A stretch of DNA of 64,000 nucleotides from Streptomyces rhizosphaerihabitans (GTDB lineage: Bacteria > Actinomycetota > Actinomycetes > Streptomycetales > Streptomycetaceae): positions 62,001 through 126,000 of the forward strand of contig NZ_JAODTZ010000019.1 in NCBI RefSeq assembly GCF_025399795.1. Reading direction: 5' to 3'. Of the stretch, positions 16,875 through 25,938 are shown in pieces. Under the pieces are notes generated by a model. The model had not been told where the DNA came from, did no database searches, and saw only the letters and a program-made list of their open reading frames with translations. The stretch's first letter is position 1. Each line of letters begins with the position of its first letter. A program made the translations under genes and the position numbers.

Positions 16875-17837
16875 TCAACCCCCCTCGTACACCGCGCTGA
16901 TGGCGGCGGCCGTCGCGGCCAGCTCCTCCCGCGCCTCGGCCGGCGCGAGGACCTCCAGCGCATCGCCGAAGGCCAGCAGCGTGCGGGTCTCGCGCACCGA
17001 GCCGAGGGAGAGACGCGCGGTCACCCACTCACCGGCGCCGTCGTCCTCGGGCAGCTCCACGAGGGAGGCGGTGTTGAGGCGTACGAACATGTCGAGGCGG
17101 GAGCGCCGTACCCGAACCGTGACATCGACACCCCCCGGCCGCTCCTCGACCTGGCGGCGCAACACCTCCCAGGCGTCGGCCAGTTCGACGCCCGGACGGC
17201 GCCGCACCGGGTCCGGCAGAAGGGTGGCCCCGCGGACCCGGTCGGCCCGGAACAGCCGTGGCCTGCCGCGCCGGTCGGCGACCAGGTACCAGACGCCGGC
17301 CTTGGAGACGAGCCCGTACGGGTCGACGGTGTAGGTGCGCGGTTCGGTGTCCCCGCCGTGCCGGTAGCGCAGCCGCAGTCGGCGGTCGGTGAAGACGGCG
17401 TCCTGCAACACGTCCAGATCGACGGCCCGTTGGGGCCCGCCCTTCCAGCGGGTGGCGTCGACGAGGACCCGTCGGCTGGTGACCTCGGCGGCCGGCCGGA
17501 AGGGCGCGGGCAGCGCGGCCATCACCTTGCGCAGCGCGGAGCCGAGCGCCGCGTCGAGACCGAGGGCGGCGTGGGCGCCCTGCGCGGCCAGGATGAACAG
17601 CGAGCGGGACTCGTCCGCGGTCAGGCCCGTGACGTCCGTACGGAATCCGGCGAGCAGTTCGATGCCGCCGTGCCGCCCGCGTTCGGCGTAGACCGGGACG
17701 CCGGAGGCGGACAACGCCTCGATGTCCCGGTAGATGGTGCGCACGGACACCTCCAGCCGGTCGGCGAGTTCGTGCGCCGGAACGCGGCCGCGGGTCTGGA
17801 GCAGCAGCAGGATCGAGAGCAGCCGGTCGGACTTCAC
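16875..17837 (-). CDS. WYL-domain transcriptional regulator (YafY type)
   Basis: 320 residues from the GTG at 17837. An N-terminal winged helix (KSDRLLSILLLLQTRGRVPAHELADRLEVSVRTIYRDIEAL) is followed by a WYL domain with GVWYLVADRRGRPRLFRADRV and a C-terminal WCX-like extension. Such proteins commonly repress or activate a divergent neighbour and sense a small ligand through the WYL pocket. The gene is divergent from the TIGR03086 gene, with an inverted repeat in the intergenic region. A start at 17873 is possible but adds a poorly conserved basic leader. Confidence 0.9.
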   Translation of the reverse strand: MKSDRLLSILLLLQTRGRVPAHELADRLEVSVRTIYRDIEALSASGVPVYAERGRHGGIELLAGFRTDVTGLTADESRSLFILAAQGAHAALGLDAALGSALRKVMAALPAPFRPAAEVTSRRVLVDATRWKGGPQRAVDLDVLQDAVFTDRRLRLRYRHGGDTEPRTYTVDPYGLVSKAGVWYLVADRRGRPRLFRADRVRGATLLPDPVRRRPGVELADAWEVLRRQVEERPGGVDVTVRVRRSRLDMFVRLNTASLVELPEDDGAGEWVTARLSLGSVRETRTLLAFGDALEVLAPAEAREELAATAAAISAVYEGG

Positions 17838-17877
17838 GGACCCAGGATCGCGCCCGCGGGAGGCCGTCCGCAAATGT

Positions 17878-17892
17878 TGACGGAAACTGTCA
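17878..17892. promoter_or_regulatory. Candidate WYL-regulator operator
   Basis: TGAC-GGAAACT-GTCA inverted repeat, midway between the divergent starts at 17837 and 17941. TGAC/GTCA palindromes of this spacing are frequent next to YafY-type regulators. Confidence 0.5.
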
Positions 17893-17940
17893 GGTTATGC
17901 GGCGAAAGTGAGGGCACACCGACACACGGAAGAGGTAGTC

Positions 17941-18531
17941 ATGAACGCCATGGACCCCCGCCCCCTGTACACCCGAGCCGCCGAGCAGATCGCGTCGCTG
18001 ATCGGAACCGTGCGGCCGGAGCAGCTGGACGGTGCCACTCCGTGCGCCGGGTTCGACGTACGCCTGTTGCTGTCGCACATGGTCGGCGGCACCCGGCGGA
18101 TCGCCGTGATCGGGGCGGGCGGCGACGGGCTCGCGGTGCGGCCGTTCGCCGACGGTGTGCCGGACGACGGCTGGAACGCCGCGTACGACGAGGTCCGGGC
18201 GCAGGTCCGCGCGGGATGGGCGGACGAGGCCCGGCTGGACGCGCCGGTGCGGGTGCCGTGGGGCGAGGCTCCCGGGCGCATCGCCCTCGCCGGGTACGTC
18301 ATGGAGGCCGTCACGCACACCTGGGACCTCTCCGAGGCGCTTGGCCGACCGCTCGAACTCGATCCGGAACTGGCCGAGTTCGCGCTCGCGATCGCCGGCC
18401 GTGTGCTGCCCGACGAGGGGCGCGAGGACCCCGAGCTGCCCTTCGGCCCGGTGGTGCCGGTCCCCGAAGGCGCCGATGCCTACGAGCGACTGGCCGCCTG
18501 GACGGGCCGCCGTCCACTGGTGACCGCCTGA
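17941..18531 (+). CDS. TIGR03086-family metal-binding protein (DinB/mycothiol-dependent maleylpyruvate isomerase-like)
   Basis: 196 residues. The N-terminal helical bundle has the family pattern with QLDGATPCAGFDVRLLLSHMVGG (metal His) and later AGYVMEAVTHTWDLSEALG (second His), ending in VVPVPEGADAYERLAAWTGRRP. Members are DinB-fold proteins using a divalent metal, some working with mycothiol; the reaction here is unknown. ATG at 17941 has GAGG upstream. Probably controlled by the divergent WYL regulator. A decayed copy of its 3' end is found 255 bases downstream. Confidence 0.85.
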   Translation: MNAMDPRPLYTRAAEQIASLIGTVRPEQLDGATPCAGFDVRLLLSHMVGGTRRIAVIGAGGDGLAVRPFADGVPDDGWNAAYDEVRAQVRAGWADEARLDAPVRVPWGEAPGRIALAGYVMEAVTHTWDLSEALGRPLELDPELAEFALAIAGRVLPDEGREDPELPFGPVVPVPEGADAYERLAAWTGRRPLVTA

Positions 18532-18678
18532 CGGCCCTGGACGTCGCTACTGAGCGCAGGCCGCGGGCACCCGACGGGGTGCCCCGAGCCCGCGACCGGG
18601 ACACCGGCCGCGGGCACCGCAGGCACCACGCCAGCGGCACGGACCGCGGGTGCCGCCGAAGACCGGACCAGGGCACAA

Positions 18679-18777
18679 GGAACCCCGAGTCGCCCCTTGG
18701 ACGCGGCGGTGCCGATCCCCGAAGGAGCCGGCCCCTGCCTGCGGACGGCAGCCCCGACCGGCCGTCGTCCGCAGGTG
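18679..18777 (+). pseudogene. Decayed duplicate of the TIGR03086 3' end
   Basis: The frame at 18706-18777 reads AVPIPEGAGPCLRTAAPTGR-RPQV and aligns without gaps to the end of the upstream gene (18451-18522, VVPVPEGADAYERLAAWTGR-RPLV), 15 of 24 residues identical. The alignment weakens upstream to 18679. No start or full domain remains. The rest of the 18532-18867 gap shows no gene. Confidence 0.6.
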
Positions 18778-18867
18778 AAAGGTCCGTCGGTTTCCCGACG
18801 GAGGTGTGACGGGGTCACGGACGGCCGCGGGGGCAGCCGGGGAGCGCCGGAGGAAGCCGGCGGCGGG

Positions 18868-19728
18868 TCAGCGCAGCCGGGCCCGCGCGAGCTGCCGGGA
18901 CTGGGCGACCAGGCGGTCCGCGCTGTCCCAGACTTCCGCGTCCTCCTCCAGGAAGCCCCCGGCGAGGTTGCGGGTGGTGATCGACACCCGCAGCGGGCCG
19001 GGTGCCGGGCGGCACCGCACATGCACGGTCAGCTCGACGGTCGGCACCCAGCCGGACAGACCGATCTCGAAGGCGGTCGGCGGCAGCGCGTCCACCGCGA
19101 GGAGCAGCGAGAGCGGGTCCGCGTCACGGCCGTCGGCGAGCCCGAACCAGGACCGCATCTCGCCCTTCCCGGACGGCGCGCCGAGCGCCCAGCCCAGGGT
19201 CGCGGGGTCGAGCTTGAGGAACAGCCGGTCGGTGATCGCCGAGCTGCCGGGGATGGGGGCGGGCGCGTCCTGCGGACCGAAGCACTGGTCCATGGGCGGG
19301 ATCTCGGGCGGCCGCGCGGTCGTCCGGACGTCGTCGGGCAGGGTGTCGAGATCGCCGTACGAGGCGAGCACGCGGATCCGCTCGGTCTCGCGGCCCTCGT
19401 CGTCGTACTGGAAGAGGGACGCCTGTCCGGTCGACAGGGTCCGGCCGGTGCGTACGACGTCCGTGCGGATGACCGCGGGGCCCGGCTGGGACGCGGTCAG
19501 ATAGTGCGCGGAGACCGTGAACGGGTCGGAGTGCGGGAGGGCGTCGGCGAGCGCGCGGCCGAGGACGGCCAGCAGATAGCCGCCGTTGACGGCGTTGATG
19601 ATCGTCCACCCGGCGGAGAGGTCGACGTCGTAGACGCCGGCCTCGCGCGGGGTGACGGCCGTGTCCCGGTCGAACTCACTGTCGCCGATCGTGGCCCGTA
19701 CGGCCTGTACCGAAGCTGCTTCTGGCAT
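18868..19728 (-). CDS. Acyl-CoA thioesterase (TesB-like double hot-dog)
   Basis: 286 residues from the ATG at 19728. The sequence follows the TesB-like thioesterase superfamily: an N-terminal half with GWTIINAVNGGYLLAVLGRAL and a C-terminal half with GWVPTVELTVHVRCRP and RNLAGGFLEEDAEVWDSADRLVAQSRQLA, which is the usual second hot-dog strand pattern. It would hydrolyse acyl-CoA esters in the cytoplasm; chain-length preference cannot be read. It is divergent from the membrane esterase gene. No strong ribosome binding site precedes the chosen start. Confidence 0.82.
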   Translation of the reverse strand: MPEAASVQAVRATIGDSEFDRDTAVTPREAGVYDVDLSAGWTIINAVNGGYLLAVLGRALADALPHSDPFTVSAHYLTASQPGPAVIRTDVVRTGRTLSTGQASLFQYDDEGRETERIRVLASYGDLDTLPDDVRTTARPPEIPPMDQCFGPQDAPAPIPGSSAITDRLFLKLDPATLGWALGAPSGKGEMRSWFGLADGRDADPLSLLLAVDALPPTAFEIGLSGWVPTVELTVHVRCRPAPGPLRVSITTRNLAGGFLEEDAEVWDSADRLVAQSRQLARARLR

Positions 19729-19888
19729 ACGTGAACGGTACAACAGGAAATTACTAAGCGGTAGCTTTCACTGTTTCGGGCGTATGAACCCCGCGCCATC
19801 CAGCCATTCAGGTGAGGATTCGGCAATTTCTTGTCAAGTGTCCGCAATCACCCGTGACCAATCGGTCCGGCTTCTCCTCTGAAGGGGC

Positions 19889-21229
19889 ATGAGCCTCACC
19901 GGGACACCTTTCCTCCTGACCTCGTTCGTGCTGTGCGCCGTCGCCCTCCTGCTGCCCCTGGCCCTGTGGTCCCGGGTGCGCGGACCGGCACCGGTGCGCG
20001 GGGCGGCGCGGCTCCTGATGCTGCTGTTCGCCCAGGGGACGGCGATCAGTCTGGTGTTCGTCCTCGTGAACAACGCCAACAACCTGTACGACAACTGGGC
20101 CGACCTCCTCGGCACCGGCAACCATGTCCAGCAGGCCGCCGACCTCGGCGTGGACGGCACCGGAGGGATCTCGCTGGAGAACCTGCCCAGGATGCGGCAG
20201 ACCTTCCGGCCGGCCGACGGGCATCGCATGCGCCAGGCCGGCGGGGTGCTCTCCACCGACCTGAGGGGGCGGGTGTCGGGGGTGAACGCGGAGGTCTACG
20301 TCTGGCTGCCGCCGCAGTACAACGAACCCGCCTACCGGCACCGGAAGTTTCCCGTCGTGGAACTGTTCTCGGGATATCCGGGCTCCGCGAAGGCGTGGTT
20401 CGGATCGGCCAGGGTGCACGAGCAGCTGCGGCCGATGATGCTCGACGGACGCATCGCGCCGTTCATCCTGGTCGCGCCCCGCACCAACCTGCTGGCCCGC
20501 GCGGACACCGGCTGCGCGAACATCCCGGGAACGGTGAACGCGGACAGCTGGCTCAGCATCGACGTACCGCGGATGGTCATGGACAACTTCCGCGCCGAGT
20601 CCGCCCCGAACGGCTGGGCCACGGCCGGATACTCGGCCGGGGCGCACTGCGCCACCAAGCTGGCCGTCGCCCACCCCGACCGCTACCGGGCGGCGGTGAG
20701 CATGTCCGGCTACAACGACCCCAAGGGCGAACGCAGTTCACTCGCGGGGCAGAACCCTGAACTGCGCCGGCGGAACAATCCCTATCTTGAACTGCTCGCC
20801 GACCGCGTCCCGCCCCGGATCGCCCTCTACTTCTCCGGCGAGTCCGGTGACGGCTACCAGGCGGGCGCGGCGATCCGGGCGATCGCCAAGCCGCCGACGA
20901 GCGTGGACGTGGTGCTGCTGCCGCGCAGCGCGGGCGGCCACGACATGGGGCTGTGGCGACCCCAGCTGCCGGAGGTGTTCCGCTGGCTGACCGCGCAGCT
21001 CGACGCAGGGACGGGAGGTACCGGAAGTACGGGAGGCACGGCCGGCACGCCCGGCTCCGGCGGCGCTCCCGGAAGCGACGGCAAGGACGGCCCCCGAGAC
21101 GCCGGCGGCACGGCCGGCGCCGACCGGGTCAGGAGTTCTCTTCCTCACGCACCGTCGAGCGGCGGTTCCACGCGCGCGGAGCTCGCCAGTGGTACCGCAT
21201 CGCGAACAGGCGCAGCACGAAGGCCGTGA
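19889..21229 (+). CDS. Membrane-anchored esterase (Ag85/esterase D-like) with Gly-rich run-on tail
   Basis: 446 residues. Two hydrophobic segments (about 8-27 and 41-61) anchor the protein; a periplasm-facing alpha/beta-hydrolase domain follows. The nucleophile is Ser249 in GYSAGAH and a candidate catalytic His is in GGHDMGLW near residue 352. The domain resembles esterase D/antigen 85-type acyl hydrolases. After about residue 370 the sequence becomes a Gly/Thr/Ser-rich tail of repeats (GTGGTGSTGGTAGT) and its last 34 codons overlap the convergent TRIC gene, so the original stop has probably been lost. Substrate unknown. Confidence 0.8.
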   Translation: MSLTGTPFLLTSFVLCAVALLLPLALWSRVRGPAPVRGAARLLMLLFAQGTAISLVFVLVNNANNLYDNWADLLGTGNHVQQAADLGVDGTGGISLENLPRMRQTFRPADGHRMRQAGGVLSTDLRGRVSGVNAEVYVWLPPQYNEPAYRHRKFPVVELFSGYPGSAKAWFGSARVHEQLRPMMLDGRIAPFILVAPRTNLLARADTGCANIPGTVNADSWLSIDVPRMVMDNFRAESAPNGWATAGYSAGAHCATKLAVAHPDRYRAAVSMSGYNDPKGERSSLAGQNPELRRRNNPYLELLADRVPPRIALYFSGESGDGYQAGAAIRAIAKPPTSVDVVLLPRSAGGHDMGLWRPQLPEVFRWLTAQLDAGTGGTGSTGGTAGTPGSGGAPGSDGKDGPRDAGGTAGADRVRSSLPHAPSSGGSTRAELASGTASRTGAARRP

Positions 21230-21800
21230 CGATGGCGAGGCCGCTGGTGAACGGGGTGAGCGCGTCGTAGCGGATGCAGAGCACCACCATCGTGGCGCCG
21301 ACGATCGCCGGGACGGCGTAGAGGTCACGGTCCCAGCGCAGCAGGGAGGGGACCTCGTTGGCGAGGACGTCTCGCAGCACACCGCCGCCCACGGCGGTCG
21401 CGAGGCCGAGGGCGGCGGAGGCGGTCAGGCCGAGCCCGTAGTCGTACGCCTTCACGGTGCCGGTGACGGAGAACAGTCCGAGCCCGGCCGCGTCGAAGAC
21501 GTTCACGCCGGCCTGGATGCGCTCCACCTGGGGGTGCAGGAAGAACACGAGCAGGGCGGCGATGAGCGGTGTGGTGAAGTACCCCAGGTCGGTGAAGGCC
21601 GCCGGGGGTACCGCGCCGATGATGATGTCGCGCAGCAGCCCTCCGCCCAGCGCGGTGATCTCCGCGAGGACGGCGATGCCGAAGACGTCGAAGTTCTTTC
21701 GGACGGCCAGCAGAGCGCCGGAGATCGCGAAGACGAAGATGCCGATCAAGTCGAGCGTGTGCTGGACGGAGGGGTTGAACAGATGCTGGAACACCCCCAC
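21129..21800 (-). CDS. TRIC-type (UPF0126) membrane channel protein
   Basis: 223 residues with seven hydrophobic segments in the two-repeat UPF0126 layout. Each repeat carries the glycine-rich signature: ALGGGLLRDIIIG (about residue 50-62) and AVGGGVLRDVLANEVP (about 138-153). Prokaryotic members related to TRIC are trimeric cation channels, and some relatives are linked to glycine uptake. The C-terminus is basic then acidic (REEENS). Its 3' end overlaps the esterase gene by 101 bases. Confidence 0.9.
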   Translation of the reverse strand: MGVFQHLFNPSVQHTLDLIGIFVFAISGALLAVRKNFDVFGIAVLAEITALGGGLLRDIIIGAVPPAAFTDLGYFTTPLIAALLVFFLHPQVERIQAGVNVFDAAGLGLFSVTGTVKAYDYGLGLTASAALGLATAVGGGVLRDVLANEVPSLLRWDRDLYAVPAIVGATMVVLCIRYDALTPFTSGLAIVTAFVLRLFAMRYHWRAPRAWNRRSTVREEENS

Positions 21801-21841
21801 ATTCTCACCTGTCGTGGGGAGTGCACCTTACAAAGGAAGGC

Positions 21842-23233
21842 TTAGACGGTGGGCTTGCCTGTGGTGAACAGCCACGTCTGGAAGAGGTCGTCGAGCTGCC
21901 GGCCGGAGATCCGCTCCGCGAGGGCGATGAAGTCGGCGGTACTGGCGTTGCCGTACCTGTGGAGCTTCGTCCACGCGGGCAGGAGCTTGAAGAAGGCTGT
22001 GTCGCCGATGCGCTCGCGCAGCATCTGGAGCGTCATCGCGCCCCGCTGGTAGACCGCCGAGGCGAACATCGTGTCCCGCTGCGGGTCGCCGACCGTGGTC
22101 TGCCAGAAGGCGGAGTCCGCGGGCCGCTGGTTGTACCCGGCGACGAACGAGTCGTGCGCCGAGCGGACGCCCTTGTGCTCGGCCCACAGCCACTGGGCGT
22201 AGGTCGCGAAGCCCTCGTTGAGCCAGATGTCCTTCCAGTGCGCCACCGAGACGGAGTCGCCGAACCACTGGTGGGCCAGCTCGTGCACGATGGTCGACTC
22301 CGAACGCACCGCCGAGTACGCGGGCTTCGACTGGACCTCCAGCGAGAATCCCGCCTCGGGCATGTCGTCGACGATGGCGCCGGTCTCCTCGAAGGGGTAC
22401 GGGCCGAACACCTGCGACCAGTAGTCGGTGGCCTCCGCGGTGACGGCGTACACGTCGACGCTGTTGCTGTTGGCGAGCACCGGGTCGATGGCGACGTAGA
22501 TCGGTGTCCCGGCCGGGGTCGTGCCGGTCCTCACGTCGAACTTCCCGATGGTCGCCGTCGCGAGATAGGTGGCCATGGGGCGGCTCTCGCGCCAGTGCGT
22601 GACCGTGACGGCGCCCTTGTCGCGGGTCGACACCAGGCGTCCGTTGGACACCCCCGTCAGGCCCTTGGGGGCCGTGATGCGGATGTCGTAGGTCGCCTTG
22701 TCGGACGGGTGGTCGCTGGAGGGGAACCAGGTGGAGGCGGCGTTGGGCTCGCAGGCGACGAACACGCCGTCCGTGGTCTTCATCCACCCGTAGTCGGAGC
22801 CGAACACGATCGGGCCGTTGAGGGCTTCGGGGATGCCGCCGTAGGTGACGGTCACCGTGAACGTCTTGCCTTTGGCCAGCGGGCCGCGGGGGGTGATGTG
22901 GATCTCGTCGCCCTCCCGCGTGAAGTGGGCCGCTCTGCCGTTCACTTCGACCCTCGTGACGTCCAGCTTCTGGAGGTCCAGGTCGAAGGCGGAGAGGTTC
23001 TGGGTGGCGCGGGCGGTGAGGGTCGTACGACCGTCGAGGCGGTCGGTGTCCGGGTTGTACGCCACGTCGAGGGCGTAGTGGCGGGCGTCGAAGCCGCCGT
23101 TGCCCAGCTGGGGGAAGTAAGCGTCACCGATGCCGTCGGCGCCCGGGGTGGGGGCGGAGGAGGCGGCGATGAGGAAGAAGGAGGCCGTCGCGGTCGCGAG
23201 AGCCCCTAAACGTGCCGAACGGGAGAGTGCCAT
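21842..23233 (-). CDS. Secreted M1-family metallopeptidase
   Basis: 463 residues from the ATG at 23233 (GGGACG upstream). An N-terminal signal peptide (MALSRSARLGALATATASFFL) is followed by the M1 N-terminal beta domain and the zinc-peptidase domain. The HELAH motif is residues 317-321 and the distal Glu is in WKDIWLNEGFATYAQW. The substrate-binding GxMEN element appears as EAGFSLEVQS. It is shorter than intracellular PepN and matches the exported two-domain aminopeptidase group. It lies downstream of the oligopeptide transporter operon, separated by a strong hairpin, and could feed that transporter (inference). Confidence 0.93.
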   Translation of the reverse strand: MALSRSARLGALATATASFFLIAASSAPTPGADGIGDAYFPQLGNGGFDARHYALDVAYNPDTDRLDGRTTLTARATQNLSAFDLDLQKLDVTRVEVNGRAAHFTREGDEIHITPRGPLAKGKTFTVTVTYGGIPEALNGPIVFGSDYGWMKTTDGVFVACEPNAASTWFPSSDHPSDKATYDIRITAPKGLTGVSNGRLVSTRDKGAVTVTHWRESRPMATYLATATIGKFDVRTGTTPAGTPIYVAIDPVLANSNSVDVYAVTAEATDYWSQVFGPYPFEETGAIVDDMPEAGFSLEVQSKPAYSAVRSESTIVHELAHQWFGDSVSVAHWKDIWLNEGFATYAQWLWAEHKGVRSAHDSFVAGYNQRPADSAFWQTTVGDPQRDTMFASAVYQRGAMTLQMLRERIGDTAFFKLLPAWTKLHRYGNASTADFIALAERISGRQLDDLFQTWLFTTGKPTV

Positions 23234-23499
23234 GAGCGTCCCTTTCGTACGTGTGCCGATCATTTCCGATCAGACGGACACGCAGGACTCTGCACTCTCC
23301 CGTTCGAGCATGTTCATGACTTTGCCAAGTCGTCACGGCCTACTTGCCGGTTGACTCCTGACGATCGGCTTCCGCACCGCCGACGGCCGGTACCGATGGG
23401 TTCCGTCGGCCGGAAGCTCCAGGAGACCGGTTCCCGATCGACGAATGCCCCGCAAAAGGCGCAACCGCCGGCTTCGGCAACCGGTCCCGAGCACACCAA

Positions 23500-23545
23500 A
23501 ACGTATGCCCCGGCAGCCGGTTACCCGGCTGCCGGGGCATACGTT
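23500..23545 (-). terminator. Strong 21-bp hairpin ending the oligopeptide transporter operon
   Basis: AACGTATGCCCCGGCAGCCGG (23500-23520, minus the first A in the core) pairs perfectly with its complement at 23525-23545 around a TTAC loop. It is just beyond the last transporter gene. It is the longest perfect stem in the window. Confidence 0.85.
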
Positions 23546-23581
23546 CCGGCACACTCGCACCATCTTCGATGCCGCGTCCGA

Positions 23582-24844
23582 CTACTTCTCGGGGTCGCTC
23601 GCCGACTCGTCGGAACCGGACGCGGCGGAGGGCTCCTCGGCCACGGTCTCCGTGGATCCCTCGGCGTCGGTCTCGCCGGTCCGCCGTTCCGCGGCCACCG
23701 CCGCCGACGTCTGCGCGGACTCCGCCAGCACCTCGTCGGCCACGAGTTCGGCCGCCCGCTTCGCAACCGTCAGCAGCACCGTGTCCTGCGGAGCCTGGTC
23801 CTCGAAGTTCTCCGGGTGGTGGCAGGCGACCTGCTGGCCGGGCCTCAGCTCCAGGAGCGGCGGCTCGGTCGTCTTGCAGATCTCCGTGGCCTTCCAGCAC
23901 CGCGTGTGGAAGCGGCAGCCGCTCGGCGGGGAGATCGGCGAGGGCACGTCGCCCTGGAGCAGGATGCGCTCGCTCTTCTCGTTCTTGCGCCGCGGGTCCG
24001 GGATCGGCACCGCCGACATCAGAGCCTTGGTGTACGGGTGCATCGGCGCCTTGTACAGCGACTCGCGGTCCGCCAGCTCGACGATCTTGCCGAGGTACAT
24101 CACCGCGATCCGGTCCGAGACGTGCCGGACGACCGAGAGGTCGTGCGCGATGATCACGTACGTCAGGCCGAGCTCCTGCTGGAGGTCGTCCAGCAGGTTG
24201 ACGACCTGGGCCTGGATCGACACGTCCAGCGCCGAGACCGGCTCGTCCGCCACGACCAGCTTGGGGTTGAGCGCGAGCGCGCGGGCGATGCCGATGCGCT
24301 GGCGCTGACCGCCGGAGAACTCGTGCGGATAGCGGTTGTAGTGCTCGGGGTTCAGACCGACCACCGACAGCAGTCGCTGTACTTCCTTCTTGACTCCGCC
24401 CTTGGGCTCGACGCCCTGGAGCTTGAAGGGAGCACCGACGATCGTGCCGATGGTGTGACGCGGGTTCAGCGACGAGTACGGGTCCTGGAAGATCATCTGC
24501 ACGTCCCGGCGCAGCGGACGCATGGCGCCCACGCCGAGGTGCGTGATGTCCCTCCCCTCGAACTCGACCTTGCCGCCGGTCGGTTCGAGCAGCCGGGTGA
24601 TCAGTCGGCCCATCGTCGACTTGCCGCAGCCCGACTCGCCCACGACACCGAGCGTCTCGCCGGCCTTGACCTCGAAGTCGATCCCGTCGACGGCGTGCAC
24701 GGCGCCGACCTGCCGCTGGAGCAGGCCCTTCTTGATCGGGAAGTGCTTCTGGAGCCCGGTCACCTTCAGCAGGGTCTCACCGGAACCGGCGAGCCGGGGG
24801 CCTGTGCTCTGCGCGGGGATGCTCACTGCTTTGTTCTCGCTCAC
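23582..24844 (-). CDS. Oligopeptide/dipeptide ABC transporter ATP-binding protein (OppF/DppF type)
   Basis: 420 residues from the GTG at 24844, which overlaps the previous stop (GTGA). ABC ATPase with Walker A GESGCGKST, signature FSGGQRQRIGIARAL and Walker B LVVADEPVSALD, then the oligopeptide-specific C-terminal region with a cysteine cluster (GCRFHTRCWKATEIC) that in related proteins binds an Fe-S cluster. The last 60 residues are an acidic Ala/Glu/Ser-rich extension not usual for the family. Last gene of the five-gene transporter operon. Confidence 0.95.
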   Translation of the reverse strand: MSENKAVSIPAQSTGPRLAGSGETLLKVTGLQKHFPIKKGLLQRQVGAVHAVDGIDFEVKAGETLGVVGESGCGKSTMGRLITRLLEPTGGKVEFEGRDITHLGVGAMRPLRRDVQMIFQDPYSSLNPRHTIGTIVGAPFKLQGVEPKGGVKKEVQRLLSVVGLNPEHYNRYPHEFSGGQRQRIGIARALALNPKLVVADEPVSALDVSIQAQVVNLLDDLQQELGLTYVIIAHDLSVVRHVSDRIAVMYLGKIVELADRESLYKAPMHPYTKALMSAVPIPDPRRKNEKSERILLQGDVPSPISPPSGCRFHTRCWKATEICKTTEPPLLELRPGQQVACHHPENFEDQAPQDTVLLTVAKRAAELVADEVLAESAQTSAAVAAERRTGETDAEGSTETVAEEPSAASGSDESASDPEK

Positions 24845-25938
24845 AGCTTCGGCGCAATCTCTTCGGTCCAGATACGCTCCCGCTGCTCCTGCGTCATGTG
24901 GCAGGCGGCCCAGTGCTGGCTGCCGACCTCGGTCAGCTCGGGGCGGACCGTGCGGGTGACGTTGTCCTTCGGCAGGTCCGCGTACGTGCAACGCGGGTTG
25001 AAGGCGCAGCCGGACGGGATGTTGATGAGGGAGGGCGGCGAGCCCTTGACCGGGATGAGGCGCTCCTGCTGATCACGGTCGAGCCGCGGCATCGAGCCGA
25101 GCAGGCCCCACGTGTAGGGGTGGCGCGGCTCGTAGAACACCTTCTCCGCCGGACCGCGCTCGATGCAACGGCCGCCGTACATCACCAGGATGTCGTCGGC
25201 GAGCTCGGCGACGACACCCAGGTCGTGGGTGATGACGATGACCGCGGAGCCGAACTCCTTCTGCAGATCGCGGATGAGGTCGAGGATCTGCGCCTGGACG
25301 GTGACGTCCAGGGCGGTCGTCGGCTCGTCGGCGATGAGCAGCTCGGGGTTGTTGACCAGCGACATCGCGATCATCGCGCGCTGGCGCATACCGCCGGAGA
25401 ACTCGTGCGGGTAGTTGTCCACCCGCTTGTCCGGCTGCGGGATGCCCACCCGGTCGAGCATCTCGACGGCCCGGCGCTTGGCGGTCTTCTTGTCGACCTT
25501 GTGGTGGATCCGGTACGCCTCCACGATCTGATGACCGATCGTGAAGTACGGGTGCAGCGCGGACAGCGGATCCTGGAAGATCATCGCCATCTCGCGGCCG
25601 CGCAGCTTGCGCACGTGGTCCGGATCGGCGGAGAGCAGCTCGGTGCCGTCCAGCCAGATCTCACCGGAGATCTGAGCCTTGCGCTTGCCGTACTGGCCGG
25701 CGGTGTGCAGCCCCATGATGCCGAGCGAGGTGACCGACTTGCCGGAACCCGACTCGCCCACGATGCCGAGCGTCTTGCCCTTCTCCAGCTTGAAGCTGAG
25801 ACCGTCGACGGACTTGACCAGACCGTCGTCGGTCGGGAAGTGCACCTTCAGGTCACGCACTTCGAGGAAGGCGGTCGGAGAGGGCGAGGCGGCCACGGGC
25901 TCGCCCACGACCGCTCCGCTCTTGCTGAGTTCCGTCAT
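24841..25938 (-). CDS. Oligopeptide/dipeptide ABC transporter ATP-binding protein (OppD/DppD type)
   Basis: 365 residues. Walker A GESGSGKSV, signature FSGGMRQRAMIAMSL, Walker B LLIADEPTTALD, and the Opp-type C-terminal cysteine motif (GCAFNPRCTYA). Pairs with the next gene's product as the heterodimeric motor of the importer. The ATG overlaps the permease stop by 4 bases (ATGA), so translation is coupled. Confidence 0.95.
   Translation of the reverse strand: MTELSKSGAVVGEPVAASPSPTAFLEVRDLKVHFPTDDGLVKSVDGLSFKLEKGKTLGIVGESGSGKSVTSLGIMGLHTAGQYGKRKAQISGEIWLDGTELLSADPDHVRKLRGREMAMIFQDPLSALHPYFTIGHQIVEAYRIHHKVDKKTAKRRAVEMLDRVGIPQPDKRVDNYPHEFSGGMRQRAMIAMSLVNNPELLIADEPTTALDVTVQAQILDLIRDLQKEFGSAVIVITHDLGVVAELADDILVMYGGRCIERGPAEKVFYEPRHPYTWGLLGSMPRLDRDQQERLIPVKGSPPSLINIPSGCAFNPRCTYADLPKDNVTRTVRPELTEVGSQHWAACHMTQEQRERIWTEEIAPKL

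Noticed and set aside
16845..18809. 654-codon plus-strand ORF opposite the WYL and TIGR03086 genes
   Set aside because: Mirror image of GC-rich real genes; composition rich in Arg/Gly/Pro/Ala without motifs.
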